DNA of 64,000 bases from contig JACRBM010000072.1 of the NCBI GenBank assembly GCA_016219275.1, positions 1-64,000 on the forward strand, given 5' to 3'. The notes beneath the pieces are model-generated. The model was not told the DNA's origin, ran no database searches, and worked only from the letters and a program-made list of their open reading frames with translations. This document shows, piece after piece, positions 16,579 through 24,699 of the stretch. The stretch's first letter is position 1, and each line of letters starts with the position of its first letter. The position numbers and the translations under genes were made by a program. The DNA comes from Chloroflexota bacterium (GTDB lineage Bacteria > Chloroflexota > Anaerolineae > UBA4142).

Positions 16579-18759
16579 ATGCGAAAGACCCAACTTGCTT
16601 CATTACTGATTCTACTTGCCAGTCTGTTGCTCTTGCCCGGTACGAACATAACGCCAGCAGACGCGCGACCCAGTTCGCCGATTGATCCGGCGCTCGCCGA
16701 AATCATTCGCGAGCAGCCCGCCGCGCAAACGCGCGTGATCGTGCTCTTGAAAGACCAGCTCGACGCGCGGACGATTGGCGGACGCACACGCCTCGAGCGA
16801 CGACGCCTCGTCGCCCAGAATCTGCGCGCGCACGCGGATCACACGCAAGCCATCCTGCGCGTTTTACTCAACACGCGCTTGACCCAGGGTCGCGTGCGCG
16901 AATTTAGACCGCTGTGGGTTTTGAATGCCATCGCATTGACCGCAGACAGTTCGGTGATCAATGAACTCGGTCAATCGCCCTTGGTCAGTCGCATCGTGCT
17001 CGATGCTACCATCGCTGCTCCGCGCCCGGTCGTTCAGACCGCCGCCGCGGCAGAACCGAACATCGCGCGCATCAACGCGCCGGCATTGTGGAACCTGGGT
17101 TATCGCGGTCAAGGTGTGGTCGTCGCGAACATGGACACGGGTGTGGATTACACGCATCCCGATATTGCTACACAGTGGCGCGGCGGTAGCAATAGTTGGT
17201 ACGATCCATACGGTCAGCATCCCACGATTCCAACCGATCTGAATGGGCATGGCACCTGGACGATGAGCGTGATGGTCGGTCGCGACAATGGCGGCACCTC
17301 CATCGGCGTTGCGCCCGATGCGCGATGGATCGCGGTCAAAATTTTCGACGACTCCGGCGGCGCAACGGTGAGTGGCATTCACCAGGGATTCCAATGGTTG
17401 CTCGATCCAGACGGCAACCCGCTCACTGCCGATGCGCCCGATGTGGTGAACAATTCGTGGTCGTTCAATCTCGTCGGTTGTTTTCTCGATTTTGAACCGG
17501 ATTTGCAAGCGCTCATCGCGGCAGACATTACGCCGGTTTTTTCGGCAGGCAATTTTGGACCGAACGGTTCGACGAGCGCCAGCCCAGGCAACAATCCCAG
17601 CGCCTTCTCGGTCGGGGCAACCGATAACAACGACGCGATCGCGAATTTCAGCAGTCGCGGTCCAACGAATTGCGGACGCAGTTCGTCGGTGACGTACCCG
17701 GCAGTCGTCGCGCCCGGCGTAAGCATTCGCATGGCGGATCTATTCGGACTATACACGTCGGCGTCGGGCACATCGTTCTCTGCGCCGCACGTGTCCGGCG
17801 CGCTCGCGTTGTTGCAGAGCGCGTTTCCCAATCTCACGGTGGCGCAACAAGAGACCGCGCTGATTTCTACGGCGGATGATCTTGGCGCAATCGGCGCGGA
17901 CAATTCGTTTGGAACCGGACGCATCAACGTACTATCGGCGTACAATTCCATCGCCGGCGGCAGCAACGCGACAGCGACGGCAACGGTGATCGCAACGAGC
18001 ACACCAACGGCAACCGCGTTGCCGACGAACACGCCAACCTCGACACCCACGCGGACGGCGACGCCATTGCCGACCGCCACGCGCACGGCAACGCCGATTC
18101 CCACGGCAACCGCAACGCCGACCGCCGCGCCGAACGCGATCTTTGCGGATGGATTTGAAACGGGCACTCTCAACGCGTGGTCCGCCGCAACGACGGGCGG
18201 CGGACGACTCAGCGCGACGACAAACGCCGCGCTCGTGGGCGCGTTTGGTATGCAGGCAGTCATCAGCAACACGACGGCGATTTATGTGACGGACAACTCG
18301 CCCGCGAATGAAAGTGCGTATCACGCGCGATTTTATTTTTCGCCCAACGGCGTGACGATTCCGAATGGCGGCAACCACGACCTTTTCGTTGGACGCACGA
18401 CGACGGGCACGGTCATTTTCCGGATTCAACTCCGCAATTCGTCGGGAAACTACCAGGTGCGCGCGCTCGCCATCAACAACACCAGTTCGAATTACGCGAC
18501 CAGTTGGTATACGATCAGCAATGCCAGTCACGCGATTGAAATTGCCTGGCAAGCCGCGACGACGGCAAACGGAACGAATGGCGCGATCAGTTTGTGGATG
18601 GATGGGACTTTGAAGCAAACGCGCAGTGGGATTCCAAACGGCAATCGTCGTCTCGATCAAGTCCGCCTCGGCGCGACGAGTGGCTTGAGTTCTGGAATCT
18701 CCGGCGCGGAATACTTTGACGCGTTCGTCTCCACGCGCACAACCTACATCGGTCCGTGA
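16579..18759 (+). CDS. Secreted subtilisin-like serine protease (S8) with Thr-Pro linker and C-terminal domain
   Basis: 726 residues; ATG at 16579 after AAAGGAATCG is preferred over TTG at 16561. Signal peptide 1-28; inhibitor-type propeptide (about 45-130, TRVIVLLKDQLDA); S8 catalytic domain (about 150-450) with Asp186 (VANMDTGVD), His224 (GHGTWT) and Ser399 (SGTSFSAPH). A Thr-Pro linker (about 468-515) and a C-terminal domain (about 518-726) follow, the latter beginning IFADGFETGTLNAWS and ending EYFDAFVSTRTTYIGP. That last domain is shared with cupredoxin protein C. Likely a cell-surface or secreted protease, possibly processing neighbours. Confidence 0.9.
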   Translation: MRKTQLASLLILLASLLLLPGTNITPADARPSSPIDPALAEIIREQPAAQTRVIVLLKDQLDARTIGGRTRLERRRLVAQNLRAHADHTQAILRVLLNTRLTQGRVREFRPLWVLNAIALTADSSVINELGQSPLVSRIVLDATIAAPRPVVQTAAAAEPNIARINAPALWNLGYRGQGVVVANMDTGVDYTHPDIATQWRGGSNSWYDPYGQHPTIPTDLNGHGTWTMSVMVGRDNGGTSIGVAPDARWIAVKIFDDSGGATVSGIHQGFQWLLDPDGNPLTADAPDVVNNSWSFNLVGCFLDFEPDLQALIAADITPVFSAGNFGPNGSTSASPGNNPSAFSVGATDNNDAIANFSSRGPTNCGRSSSVTYPAVVAPGVSIRMADLFGLYTSASGTSFSAPHVSGALALLQSAFPNLTVAQQETALISTADDLGAIGADNSFGTGRINVLSAYNSIAGGSNATATATVIATSTPTATALPTNTPTSTPTRTATPLPTATRTATPIPTATATPTAAPNAIFADGFETGTLNAWSAATTGGGRLSATTNAALVGAFGMQAVISNTTAIYVTDNSPANESAYHARFYFSPNGVTIPNGGNHDLFVGRTTTGTVIFRIQLRNSSGNYQVRALAINNTSSNYATSWYTISNASHAIEIAWQAATTANGTNGAISLWMDGTLKQTRSGIPNGNRRLDQVRLGATSGLSSGISGAEYFDAFVSTRTTYIGP

Positions 18760-18782
18760 AATGAAAACACCAGCTATATCTA

Positions 18783-18860
18783 TCCGCGAATTGCGCGAAT
18801 AAAAATCGAATCACGGCTGAAAATCGCAGCGGTCTGCGGTCGGTTGTCGGCGGTCGTATT
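18783..18860. repeat. Repeat-derived spacer: CGCGAAT motif and 7-bp degenerate repeats
   Basis: Contains TCCGCGAATTGCGCGAATAAA, related to the inverted repeat at 2828-2981. It then has heptad-like units (CGGTCTG CGGTCGG TTGTCGG CGGTCGT) just upstream of the lipoprotein ribosome site. Confidence 0.45.
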
Positions 18861-18878
18861 TTGGGAGGAGGCAAATCC

Positions 18879-19562
18879 ATGAAACGCGAATTTCGATTCG
18901 CCGTGGTCGTCTTGGTTTTTCTCTTCGGGTTGGGATGCCAATCGTTGAGTTTTGTCGCGCCCGCCGAGCTGGACGCGGAAGTTCTCGAAGAACCAGAGGA
19001 AGAGATGGAGACAGAGTTGGCGGAGGCGTTCCCAGAGATTACACCGCGCCCCACCTTTACTCCGCTCGTCCCGGCAATTACGCCGGTTGCCAAAGCGCCC
19101 ACCATCAAAGCGTCGCCCGTAACGCCAACACGCGTCGCCGCCGTTCCAACCGCGGCAGCCGGGAAAGGAACACCAACGAAACCGATCCCGACCGTGTCCG
19201 CGACGACCGCGCCAATTATCCGTTCCGCCGGCGCGTCGTTCGTTCCGCCGCCGCCGCCGTGTCGTTACGCCAACGCCAAGATCACCTTTCCCTCCACCGA
19301 TCGCACCGTGGGAGGCGCGATTGACATCCTGGGAAACGCCGACCGACCGGATTTGAAATCGTGGAAGATCGAGTACCGCTCTGCCACGAGCAGTACGTTC
19401 ACTGCGTTGAACACGTCGAGCCAAAAGGTAACGAACGGCGTACTTGCCAAGTTATCTACCAAGGGTTTGCCGAATGGAACTTACTGGCTCCGGCTAAGTG
19501 TGTTAGGACGCGAGCATGTTTTTGTCGCGCCCTGCCAAACGCGATTCAAGATTGCGAACTGA
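18879..19562 (+). CDS. Putative lipoprotein with Pro/Thr-rich stalk
   Basis: 227 residues; ATG at 18879 preceded by GGGAGGAGG. Residues 1-20 form a lipoprotein signal with lipobox FGLGCQ (Cys near 20). An acidic stretch (EVLEEPEEEMETELAEA) and a Pro/Thr-rich stalk (about 50-115) follow, then a C-terminal beta-rich domain (about 125-227) with KITFPSTDRTVGGAIDILG and YWLRLSVLG segments and two cysteines (PPCRY, APCQT) that may pair. The domain resembles Ig-like sandwich repeats. Last gene of the plus-strand secretome run. Function unknown. Confidence 0.75.
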   Translation: MKREFRFAVVVLVFLFGLGCQSLSFVAPAELDAEVLEEPEEEMETELAEAFPEITPRPTFTPLVPAITPVAKAPTIKASPVTPTRVAAVPTAAAGKGTPTKPIPTVSATTAPIIRSAGASFVPPPPPCRYANAKITFPSTDRTVGGAIDILGNADRPDLKSWKIEYRSATSSTFTALNTSSQKVTNGVLAKLSTKGLPNGTYWLRLSVLGREHVFVAPCQTRFKIAN

Positions 19563-19641
19563 ACGACATTGGAGTTTGGTCACACGCCCCAAAGGATTCC
19601 TTCCATTCATTCAACGCTAACAACATATTTTGTACAAAACA

Positions 19642-19673
19642 AAAATCGCGCGGCGTTGTCTCCGCGCGATTTT
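19642..19673. terminator. Bidirectional rho-independent terminator
   Basis: Perfect 12-bp stem AAAATCGCGCGG / CCGCGCGATTTT with an 8-nt loop; A and T tracts make it work on both strands. It separates the converging secretome cluster and BMC directon. Confidence 0.85.
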
Positions 19674-19720
19674 CATTTGCGAAACTATCGCACTATACAA
19701 CTATTGCACTATTGCACCAC

Positions 19721-20005
19721 TCACCACATCTCGATACTGTAATCCCCAATCACCGCGTCGAGCCGTTGCCGTTCGATAAAGTCCACCGCTTTTTCGAGCA
19801 AGCCGTGCGCGTACTGCGCGTCCGTCGAAACGGTGACGAGCGCGATCGTCGCGGCTTGCCACGCATCATGCGAATCCACTTCGGAGACCGCGACGTTGAA
19901 TTCGTTTCGCACGCGCGCAATCAACGACTTGACAACGTGGCGCTTGTCTTTCAGCGAGTGGCTCGCCGGAATTTCCAGTTCGAGCGTGCAAACACCGATG
20001 ACCAT
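19721..20005 (-). CDS. DUF503 (YlxP-like) family protein
   Basis: 94 residues covering the full family length: N-terminal VIGVCTLELEIPASHSLKDKR, then VVKSLIARVRNEFNVAVSEVD and a C-terminal YSIEMW. The SLKDKR motif is typical of DUF503/YlxP, small alpha/beta proteins often near ribosome-maturation genes in other bacteria; the molecular role is not settled. Last gene of the minus-strand BMC directon, 76 bp after the aldolase across a heptad-repeat spacer, with the terminator 19642-19673 downstream. Its link to the compartment is probably positional only. No clear ribosome site. Confidence 0.8.
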   Translation of the reverse strand: MVIGVCTLELEIPASHSLKDKRHVVKSLIARVRNEFNVAVSEVDSHDAWQAATIALVTVSTDAQYAHGLLEKAVDFIERQRLDAVIGDYSIEMW

Positions 20006-20007
20006 TT

Positions 20008-20110
20008 TGGATTTTGGATTTTCGATTTCAGATTGCGAATGGCGAATAGCGGATGGCGATTGGCAAATGGTGAATTACGAATTATGAATTACGAATTGCA
20101 TTTCGAACTT
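20008..20110. repeat. Degenerate 7-bp tandem repeats
   Basis: Runs of heptads such as GGCGAAT AGCGGAT GGCGATT GGCAAAT, then TACGAAT TATGAAT TACGAAT. The right part overlaps the aldolase 3' end, so its last codons are repeat-derived. Confidence 0.7.
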
Positions 20111-20897
20111 CAGATTCGATCAACTTTTCGAGGCGCGACACATCAGCGCCGACGAACTGGACGCGCGAAGGATGACGCTCGCTGACTGGACACGCATTAC
20201 ACTCGGCGCACACATCGCGTCCGCGTTGCGCGAAAACCTGCTGCCGCATCGCCGCCAGCGTTTGAATCGCGCGGTCGGGCAGCGGCTCGACCGGTTTGCC
20301 AAGCGCCTGTTGCGCAGCGAGCGTCACCTGCGCCGAATGCTCGACGCGCTCCAAGCGCATGTACGCGTCCCACAGCGTTGCGCCGACCGTCACCGAGCCG
20401 TGCCGATCTAGGATCATCGCGTCGAAAGTTTTCACCAGGTCGCGCACGGCGAGCGGACCTTCGGGACTCGCGGGTGTCGCGTACGGCGTGGTGGGAATCG
20501 TGCCCAGGTCGTACAGCACTTCGGGCAAGACGCATTTGGCGAGCGAAACGCCGGCGAGCGTACACGCAATCGTCATCGGTGGGTGTGCGTGAATGACCGC
20601 GTGCACATCCGCGCGCTGGCGATAGCATTCGAGATGCAAACGAATTTCCGACGACGGTTTGAGATCGCGTCCCTTGCCATAGAGCGGCGCGAGTTTTTCA
20701 CCGCGCAGATCGGTGACGAGCAATTGCTCCGCGTCGAGAAATCCTTTGCTGAATCCGCTCGGCGTAATTAGAATACACGCGTCGTCGAGCCGCACGGAAA
20801 TGTTGCCATCGCCCGCGGCAACGAAATTTTTTTGGTGCAGTAACTTGCCGATCTCGACGATGCGTTGGCGCAATTCTTGTTCGGATCTAGTGTCCAT
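20082..20897 (-). CDS. Class II aldolase (fuculose/rhamnulose-phosphate type) with Cys cluster and C-terminal tail
   Basis: 271 residues. The class II aldolase/adducin core (about 1-220) has a glycine-rich AAGDGNIS motif, Glu84 (SSEIRLH), zinc histidines His103 and His105 (VIHAHPP) and His166 (DRHGSV). This family cleaves sugar 1-phosphates to dihydroxyacetone phosphate and an aldehyde (lactaldehyde from fuculose or rhamnulose phosphate); the exact substrate is not readable. A C-terminal extension has CAECNAC (Cys230, 233, 236) and an amphipathic helix 252-268 (VSRLEKLIESEVRNAIR) like encapsulation peptides. The start overlaps the GH1 stop by 11 bp, indicating coupling. Likely the signature enzyme of the microcompartment, feeding the dehydrogenase at 24700. 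Confidence 0.85.
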   Translation of the reverse strand: MDTRSEQELRQRIVEIGKLLHQKNFVAAGDGNISVRLDDACILITPSGFSKGFLDAEQLLVTDLRGEKLAPLYGKGRDLKPSSEIRLHLECYRQRADVHAVIHAHPPMTIACTLAGVSLAKCVLPEVLYDLGTIPTTPYATPASPEGPLAVRDLVKTFDAMILDRHGSVTVGATLWDAYMRLERVEHSAQVTLAAQQALGKPVEPLPDRAIQTLAAMRQQVFAQRGRDVCAECNACPVSERHPSRVQFVGADVSRLEKLIESEVRNAIRNS

Positions 20898-22206
20898 ACT
20901 TTTCCATCAACTCATCCGCGAGCGCGTTCTCGCGCGCGATCCGCGCATAGAGATGCGCGCTTGGACGCGGCGCGCGCGTTTGCGTTGCGAAATCGTTCGC
21001 GATCAAGCCGAATCGCAAAAAGTCCAAACCTTCGATCCACTCGAAATTGTCAATTAGCGCCCAGTGGAAATAGCCGCGCACGTCCGCGCCATCCTGAATC
21101 GCGCGATGCAACGCGGCAAGATACGTCACCAACACGCGCGGGCGAATTTCGTCGCGCGCATCCGGAATGCCATGCTCGGTGATGTAAATCGGCTTGCCCG
21201 CGCGCGCCGCGTCCATCACGACATCGTAAAACGCGTCGGGGTCAATGTCGCCCCAGCCAAACCATTCGCGCAGCTCGGCGTCGTTTGCCACGCCCCACGG
21301 CTGGGGCGGCGTCTGCCGACCGAACAACTCGCCGATGTTCCGCCAATCCACCGCGACGCGCGCGGAAAAATAAAAATTCAGTCCAATGAAATCCTGGGTG
21401 TTGATCGCTTCCGGCGCCGCCGCGCCGAACGGGAGCGGCATTCGCCCATTGTGCAGCGCGTCGAGGAACAAGCGATTGAACACGTGATTCTGCAGCCGGA
21501 CGAGCGTGCGATTGAGCGACGAACGCGGATTCGCCGGGCGCAGGGCGCGGACGTGATGCGCGACGCCGACCCGCACGTGCGGCTGAACGCGATGCAGCGC
21601 GCGATACGCCGCCGCGTGTCCGCGCACCAAGTTCGTCAGCACGCGCAAGGCAAGCATCACATCTTTTTTGCCGGGGGACCATCGCCCGCTGACGTACGCG
21701 CTGAAGGCGTACACGTTCGGCTCGTTGATCGTGACCCAGGAATCGCACAGGTCGCCAAATTCCTGAACGGCTTTGTCCGCATAGCGCGCGAACCGCGCAA
21801 TCGTCGCTTCGGTTTCCCACCCGCCTTTTTCGGTGAGCCAGCGCGGGTTCGTAAAGTGGTGCAGCGTGACGAGCGGCGTCATTCCGTGATCGCGCAGCGC
21901 GCTTAACATGCGACGATAGAACGCGATAGCGTCCGCACTCCATTCGCCTTCGCGCGGTTCGAGGCGACTCCATTCCAGCGAAAGACGATGCGCGTTCTGA
22001 TGCAACTGCGCGGCGAGTTCGAAATCGTCGCGATAACGTTCGCCGCGCCACCAATCGCACGCGACCGCGGACGTGTCGCCGTGCTTGATCCGACCCGGCA
22101 CTTGCTCCCAGTCCCACCAATCGTTGTTCGTGTTGCCGCCTTCGACCTGATGCGCCGCCGTTCCCGCGCCCCAGAGAAAGCCATTGGGAAAAATCCGTTT
22201 GCTCAT
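20887..22206 (-). CDS. Glycoside hydrolase family 1 beta-glycosidase
   Basis: 439 residues, full-length GH1. N-terminal FPNGFLWGAGTAAHQVEGG signature, general acid Glu162 in TINEPN, catalytic nucleophile Glu344 in YITEHG (family usually ENG, here EHG). Hydrolyses terminal beta-glycosidic bonds; sugar specificity cannot be read. Cytoplasmic, no signal peptide. The ATG lies one base after the cyclase stop (TAATATG) and the 3' end overlaps the aldolase start, so it sits in the same transcript as the BMC enzymes. It may supply sugars for the aldolase pathway or be a passenger. Confidence 0.92.
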   Translation of the reverse strand: MSKRIFPNGFLWGAGTAAHQVEGGNTNNDWWDWEQVPGRIKHGDTSAVACDWWRGERYRDDFELAAQLHQNAHRLSLEWSRLEPREGEWSADAIAFYRRMLSALRDHGMTPLVTLHHFTNPRWLTEKGGWETEATIARFARYADKAVQEFGDLCDSWVTINEPNVYAFSAYVSGRWSPGKKDVMLALRVLTNLVRGHAAAYRALHRVQPHVRVGVAHHVRALRPANPRSSLNRTLVRLQNHVFNRLFLDALHNGRMPLPFGAAAPEAINTQDFIGLNFYFSARVAVDWRNIGELFGRQTPPQPWGVANDAELREWFGWGDIDPDAFYDVVMDAARAGKPIYITEHGIPDARDEIRPRVLVTYLAALHRAIQDGADVRGYFHWALIDNFEWIEGLDFLRFGLIANDFATQTRAPRPSAHLYARIARENALADELMEKYGH

Positions 22207-22207
22207 A

Positions 22208-24673
22208 TTACTGTTGTTCCCAGGTCGCGATCAACTCGAACACCTCGACCGGCGTTTCGCGTCCCTTGACCATGATCGTCTCGCGCGGATGGACGACCGC
22301 TTTTTCGGCGATCAACGCGCACGAATCGCGGCTGAGAATGATTTGCCCAGTCTCGGCATTTTCCTGCAACCGCTTGGCGAGATTCACCGAGTCGCCGACG
22401 GCGGTATAGTTTATCAATTCGCGTGTGCCGATGTTGCCGACGACAGCTTCGCCGGTATGAATGCCGACGCGAAAAGTCAAGCGTTGATTTTCGGGCAACT
22501 GTCGCGCGTACTCGGCGACATTGCGTTGTAATGCGAGCGCCGCGCACGCGGCGCGCCACGCGTGATCCGATTGCGGCAACGGCGCGTTGAACACCGCCAT
22601 TACACCATCACCCAGGAATTTGTCGAGCGTACCTTCGTACCTCAAGATCACTTGCGCCGCAACGGAAAGATAGCCGTTGAGAATCTGCACCAATTCTTCC
22701 GGCGGCAGATGTTCGGACATGCGCGTAAAGCCGTGCAGGTCGGCAAACAGAATCGTGACCGGTTGACGATCACCGCCTAGCGCGGTGCGACTGGGATCGG
22801 CAAGCACGCCTTCGACGACCGACGACGGCACGTACCGTTCGAACGTCGTACGGACGCGACGCGTTTCTTCCTCGAGGCGCGCGACCTGGGTCAAGTCCTC
22901 GACGACCAACGCGACGCCCGACGTTTCATCATCGCGTTGAATCGGCGACATGTGAATCGTCAAATGCACATCGCCGCGACCGATCACCTGCGTCACCGTC
23001 TCACGCACGGTTTGCGTCGTGCCCTGCATCCACACCCGCGCGAGCAATCGCGTGAACTGGTTGTCCTGCATCGGCGGCAACACGCGGTTGAACGCTTGCC
23101 CGATAGCGACCGCCGCGGGGATCTGAAAAATCTCTTCCGCCGCGCGGTTGAAACTGACAATCGTGCCTTCCCGATTCACCGTGAGGACGCCGGTCACGAT
23201 ACTCGCGAGCGTCGAGTCGAGGTAATCGCGCATCGCGCGCACTTGTAACACTTGGTCGCGCAAATCGGAGAGCAAGCGCGCGTTCTCCAACGCGACCGCG
23301 CTTTGATCGGCGAGCGTCGCGAGCAACGCCAGATCGGATTCGGTATAGCGATCATCCGACGCTTTGGGTCCCACCATCCACACGCCGATCAGCGACTCGT
23401 GGCTCATAATCGGCACATAGACTTCGCTGCGAAATTTGCGCAACAACGCGCGCGCGTCCGGCGTCACATCTATGAATTCCGGCAAGCGGTCAATGTCGTA
23501 TTGCAAAAGCGGCGCGGGGCGCATCATCAACGCGTTGACGACGGGGGCTAAACCATCCACGCGCACTTCGGGGGGCCAATCGGGACGCGCGGGCAAGGGA
23601 TGCAGGGTGACGCCGGATTTGGCGCGATGCAGAACGAGCAACGCGGCGTCGCGTGCGCCCATCGCGCTCTTGAGTAAGGTGCGGCCTTCTTCCGCGAGTT
23701 GCGCGAGATCAATCCGCGCGTTCAATCGTTGGCTGAACATTTGCACCACTTCGCGCACATCGTAGCGTGGACCGAACAACAAGTGACGCACACCGCGTTC
23801 GAGGATCGAGAGCAGAGGACGGAAGATTACCGCAAAGAAAATTGCCGCGACCAGGGCAGTCGCCATCACGCCCCAGGATTCGCGAGTGAGCGAAAAATTG
23901 ATCGCCGCGTTGATCGTCAACGCGTACAGCGCAATCGCGAACAGCGTGATCAAGACATGTTGCGTGCCTTGCCGCAACACGAATCGCAAATCAATGAGAT
24001 GGTGACGCAGAACGGCATAACTCAAGATCAGTACGCCAGTCACTTGCGCCGCAATCGCGATTTCGCGCGTGGGTACGCCCACCGCCAACTCCAGCACGTC
24101 GTACGCGGAAACGAACGGCAACCCAATCGTCAAGTATGCCAACCGATTGCGATGCAAGGGACTCACCAAACGCCGATTCACAATCACACTGCGCGTGATA
24201 ACGAACGCGGTCGGCACCACCCACAACAAAACCCGCAGACTCGAAACGATAATCGGCACCGACAGAATCATATCCCCGATCGGAATGACCGGGCGATACA
24301 AATCCAATACCACCGCCAGCGTGAGCGCGCCCAAGCCGGGGAAAAAGATCCAAGGTTGGCGTTCACCATCCAGCGAAGGAGCAACCAGCGCCGAAGTGAA
24401 TGCGGAGGCAAACGCGTAGAAAAAAAGCGGCAACGCGCTGGCGAGATAAAAATAGAGTTTTGGAACCAGGTCGCTGTTGCTACCCACACCGACGAGCGCA
24501 TAGTCGGCGGCGAACACCAATTGGGTAAGCAGCGCGAACGCGATCCAAAACGTGAAACGACTTTCTACGCTATCGTGCCAGCGTTGGCGGACAGCGAGCA
24601 AAATCAATAACGCGCTGTAAATCAGCGCGGCAGTGAACGTGACGCCCAACAACAAGAACAGGTCATAATTCAT
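22208..24673 (-). CDS. Membrane class III adenylate/guanylate cyclase with GAF and PAS domains
   Basis: 821 residues. Residues 1-235 have about seven hydrophobic segments (7TM-type sensor) and another pair lies at about 250-295. A GAF domain (about 330-475), a PAS domain (about 490-600, STLASIVTGVLTVNREGTIVSFN) and a class III cyclase domain (about 630-815) follow. Cyclase residues: metal Asp in LFADLHGFTRMSE, GDGVMAVFN, and Asn/Arg in VNLAKRLQ. It makes cAMP or cGMP; base choice is not clear. The start is 26 bp after the aldehyde dehydrogenase stop and the stop abuts GH1. A signalling enzyme within a BMC transcript is unusual. Confidence 0.9.
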   Translation of the reverse strand: MNYDLFLLLGVTFTAALIYSALLILLAVRQRWHDSVESRFTFWIAFALLTQLVFAADYALVGVGSNSDLVPKLYFYLASALPLFFYAFASAFTSALVAPSLDGERQPWIFFPGLGALTLAVVLDLYRPVIPIGDMILSVPIIVSSLRVLLWVVPTAFVITRSVIVNRRLVSPLHRNRLAYLTIGLPFVSAYDVLELAVGVPTREIAIAAQVTGVLILSYAVLRHHLIDLRFVLRQGTQHVLITLFAIALYALTINAAINFSLTRESWGVMATALVAAIFFAVIFRPLLSILERGVRHLLFGPRYDVREVVQMFSQRLNARIDLAQLAEEGRTLLKSAMGARDAALLVLHRAKSGVTLHPLPARPDWPPEVRVDGLAPVVNALMMRPAPLLQYDIDRLPEFIDVTPDARALLRKFRSEVYVPIMSHESLIGVWMVGPKASDDRYTESDLALLATLADQSAVALENARLLSDLRDQVLQVRAMRDYLDSTLASIVTGVLTVNREGTIVSFNRAAEEIFQIPAAVAIGQAFNRVLPPMQDNQFTRLLARVWMQGTTQTVRETVTQVIGRGDVHLTIHMSPIQRDDETSGVALVVEDLTQVARLEEETRRVRTTFERYVPSSVVEGVLADPSRTALGGDRQPVTILFADLHGFTRMSEHLPPEELVQILNGYLSVAAQVILRYEGTLDKFLGDGVMAVFNAPLPQSDHAWRAACAALALQRNVAEYARQLPENQRLTFRVGIHTGEAVVGNIGTRELINYTAVGDSVNLAKRLQENAETGQIILSRDSCALIAEKAVVHPRETIMVKGRETPVEVFELIATWEQQ

Positions 24674-24699
24674 GCGACATCAACGGTACGCCAAGATGG

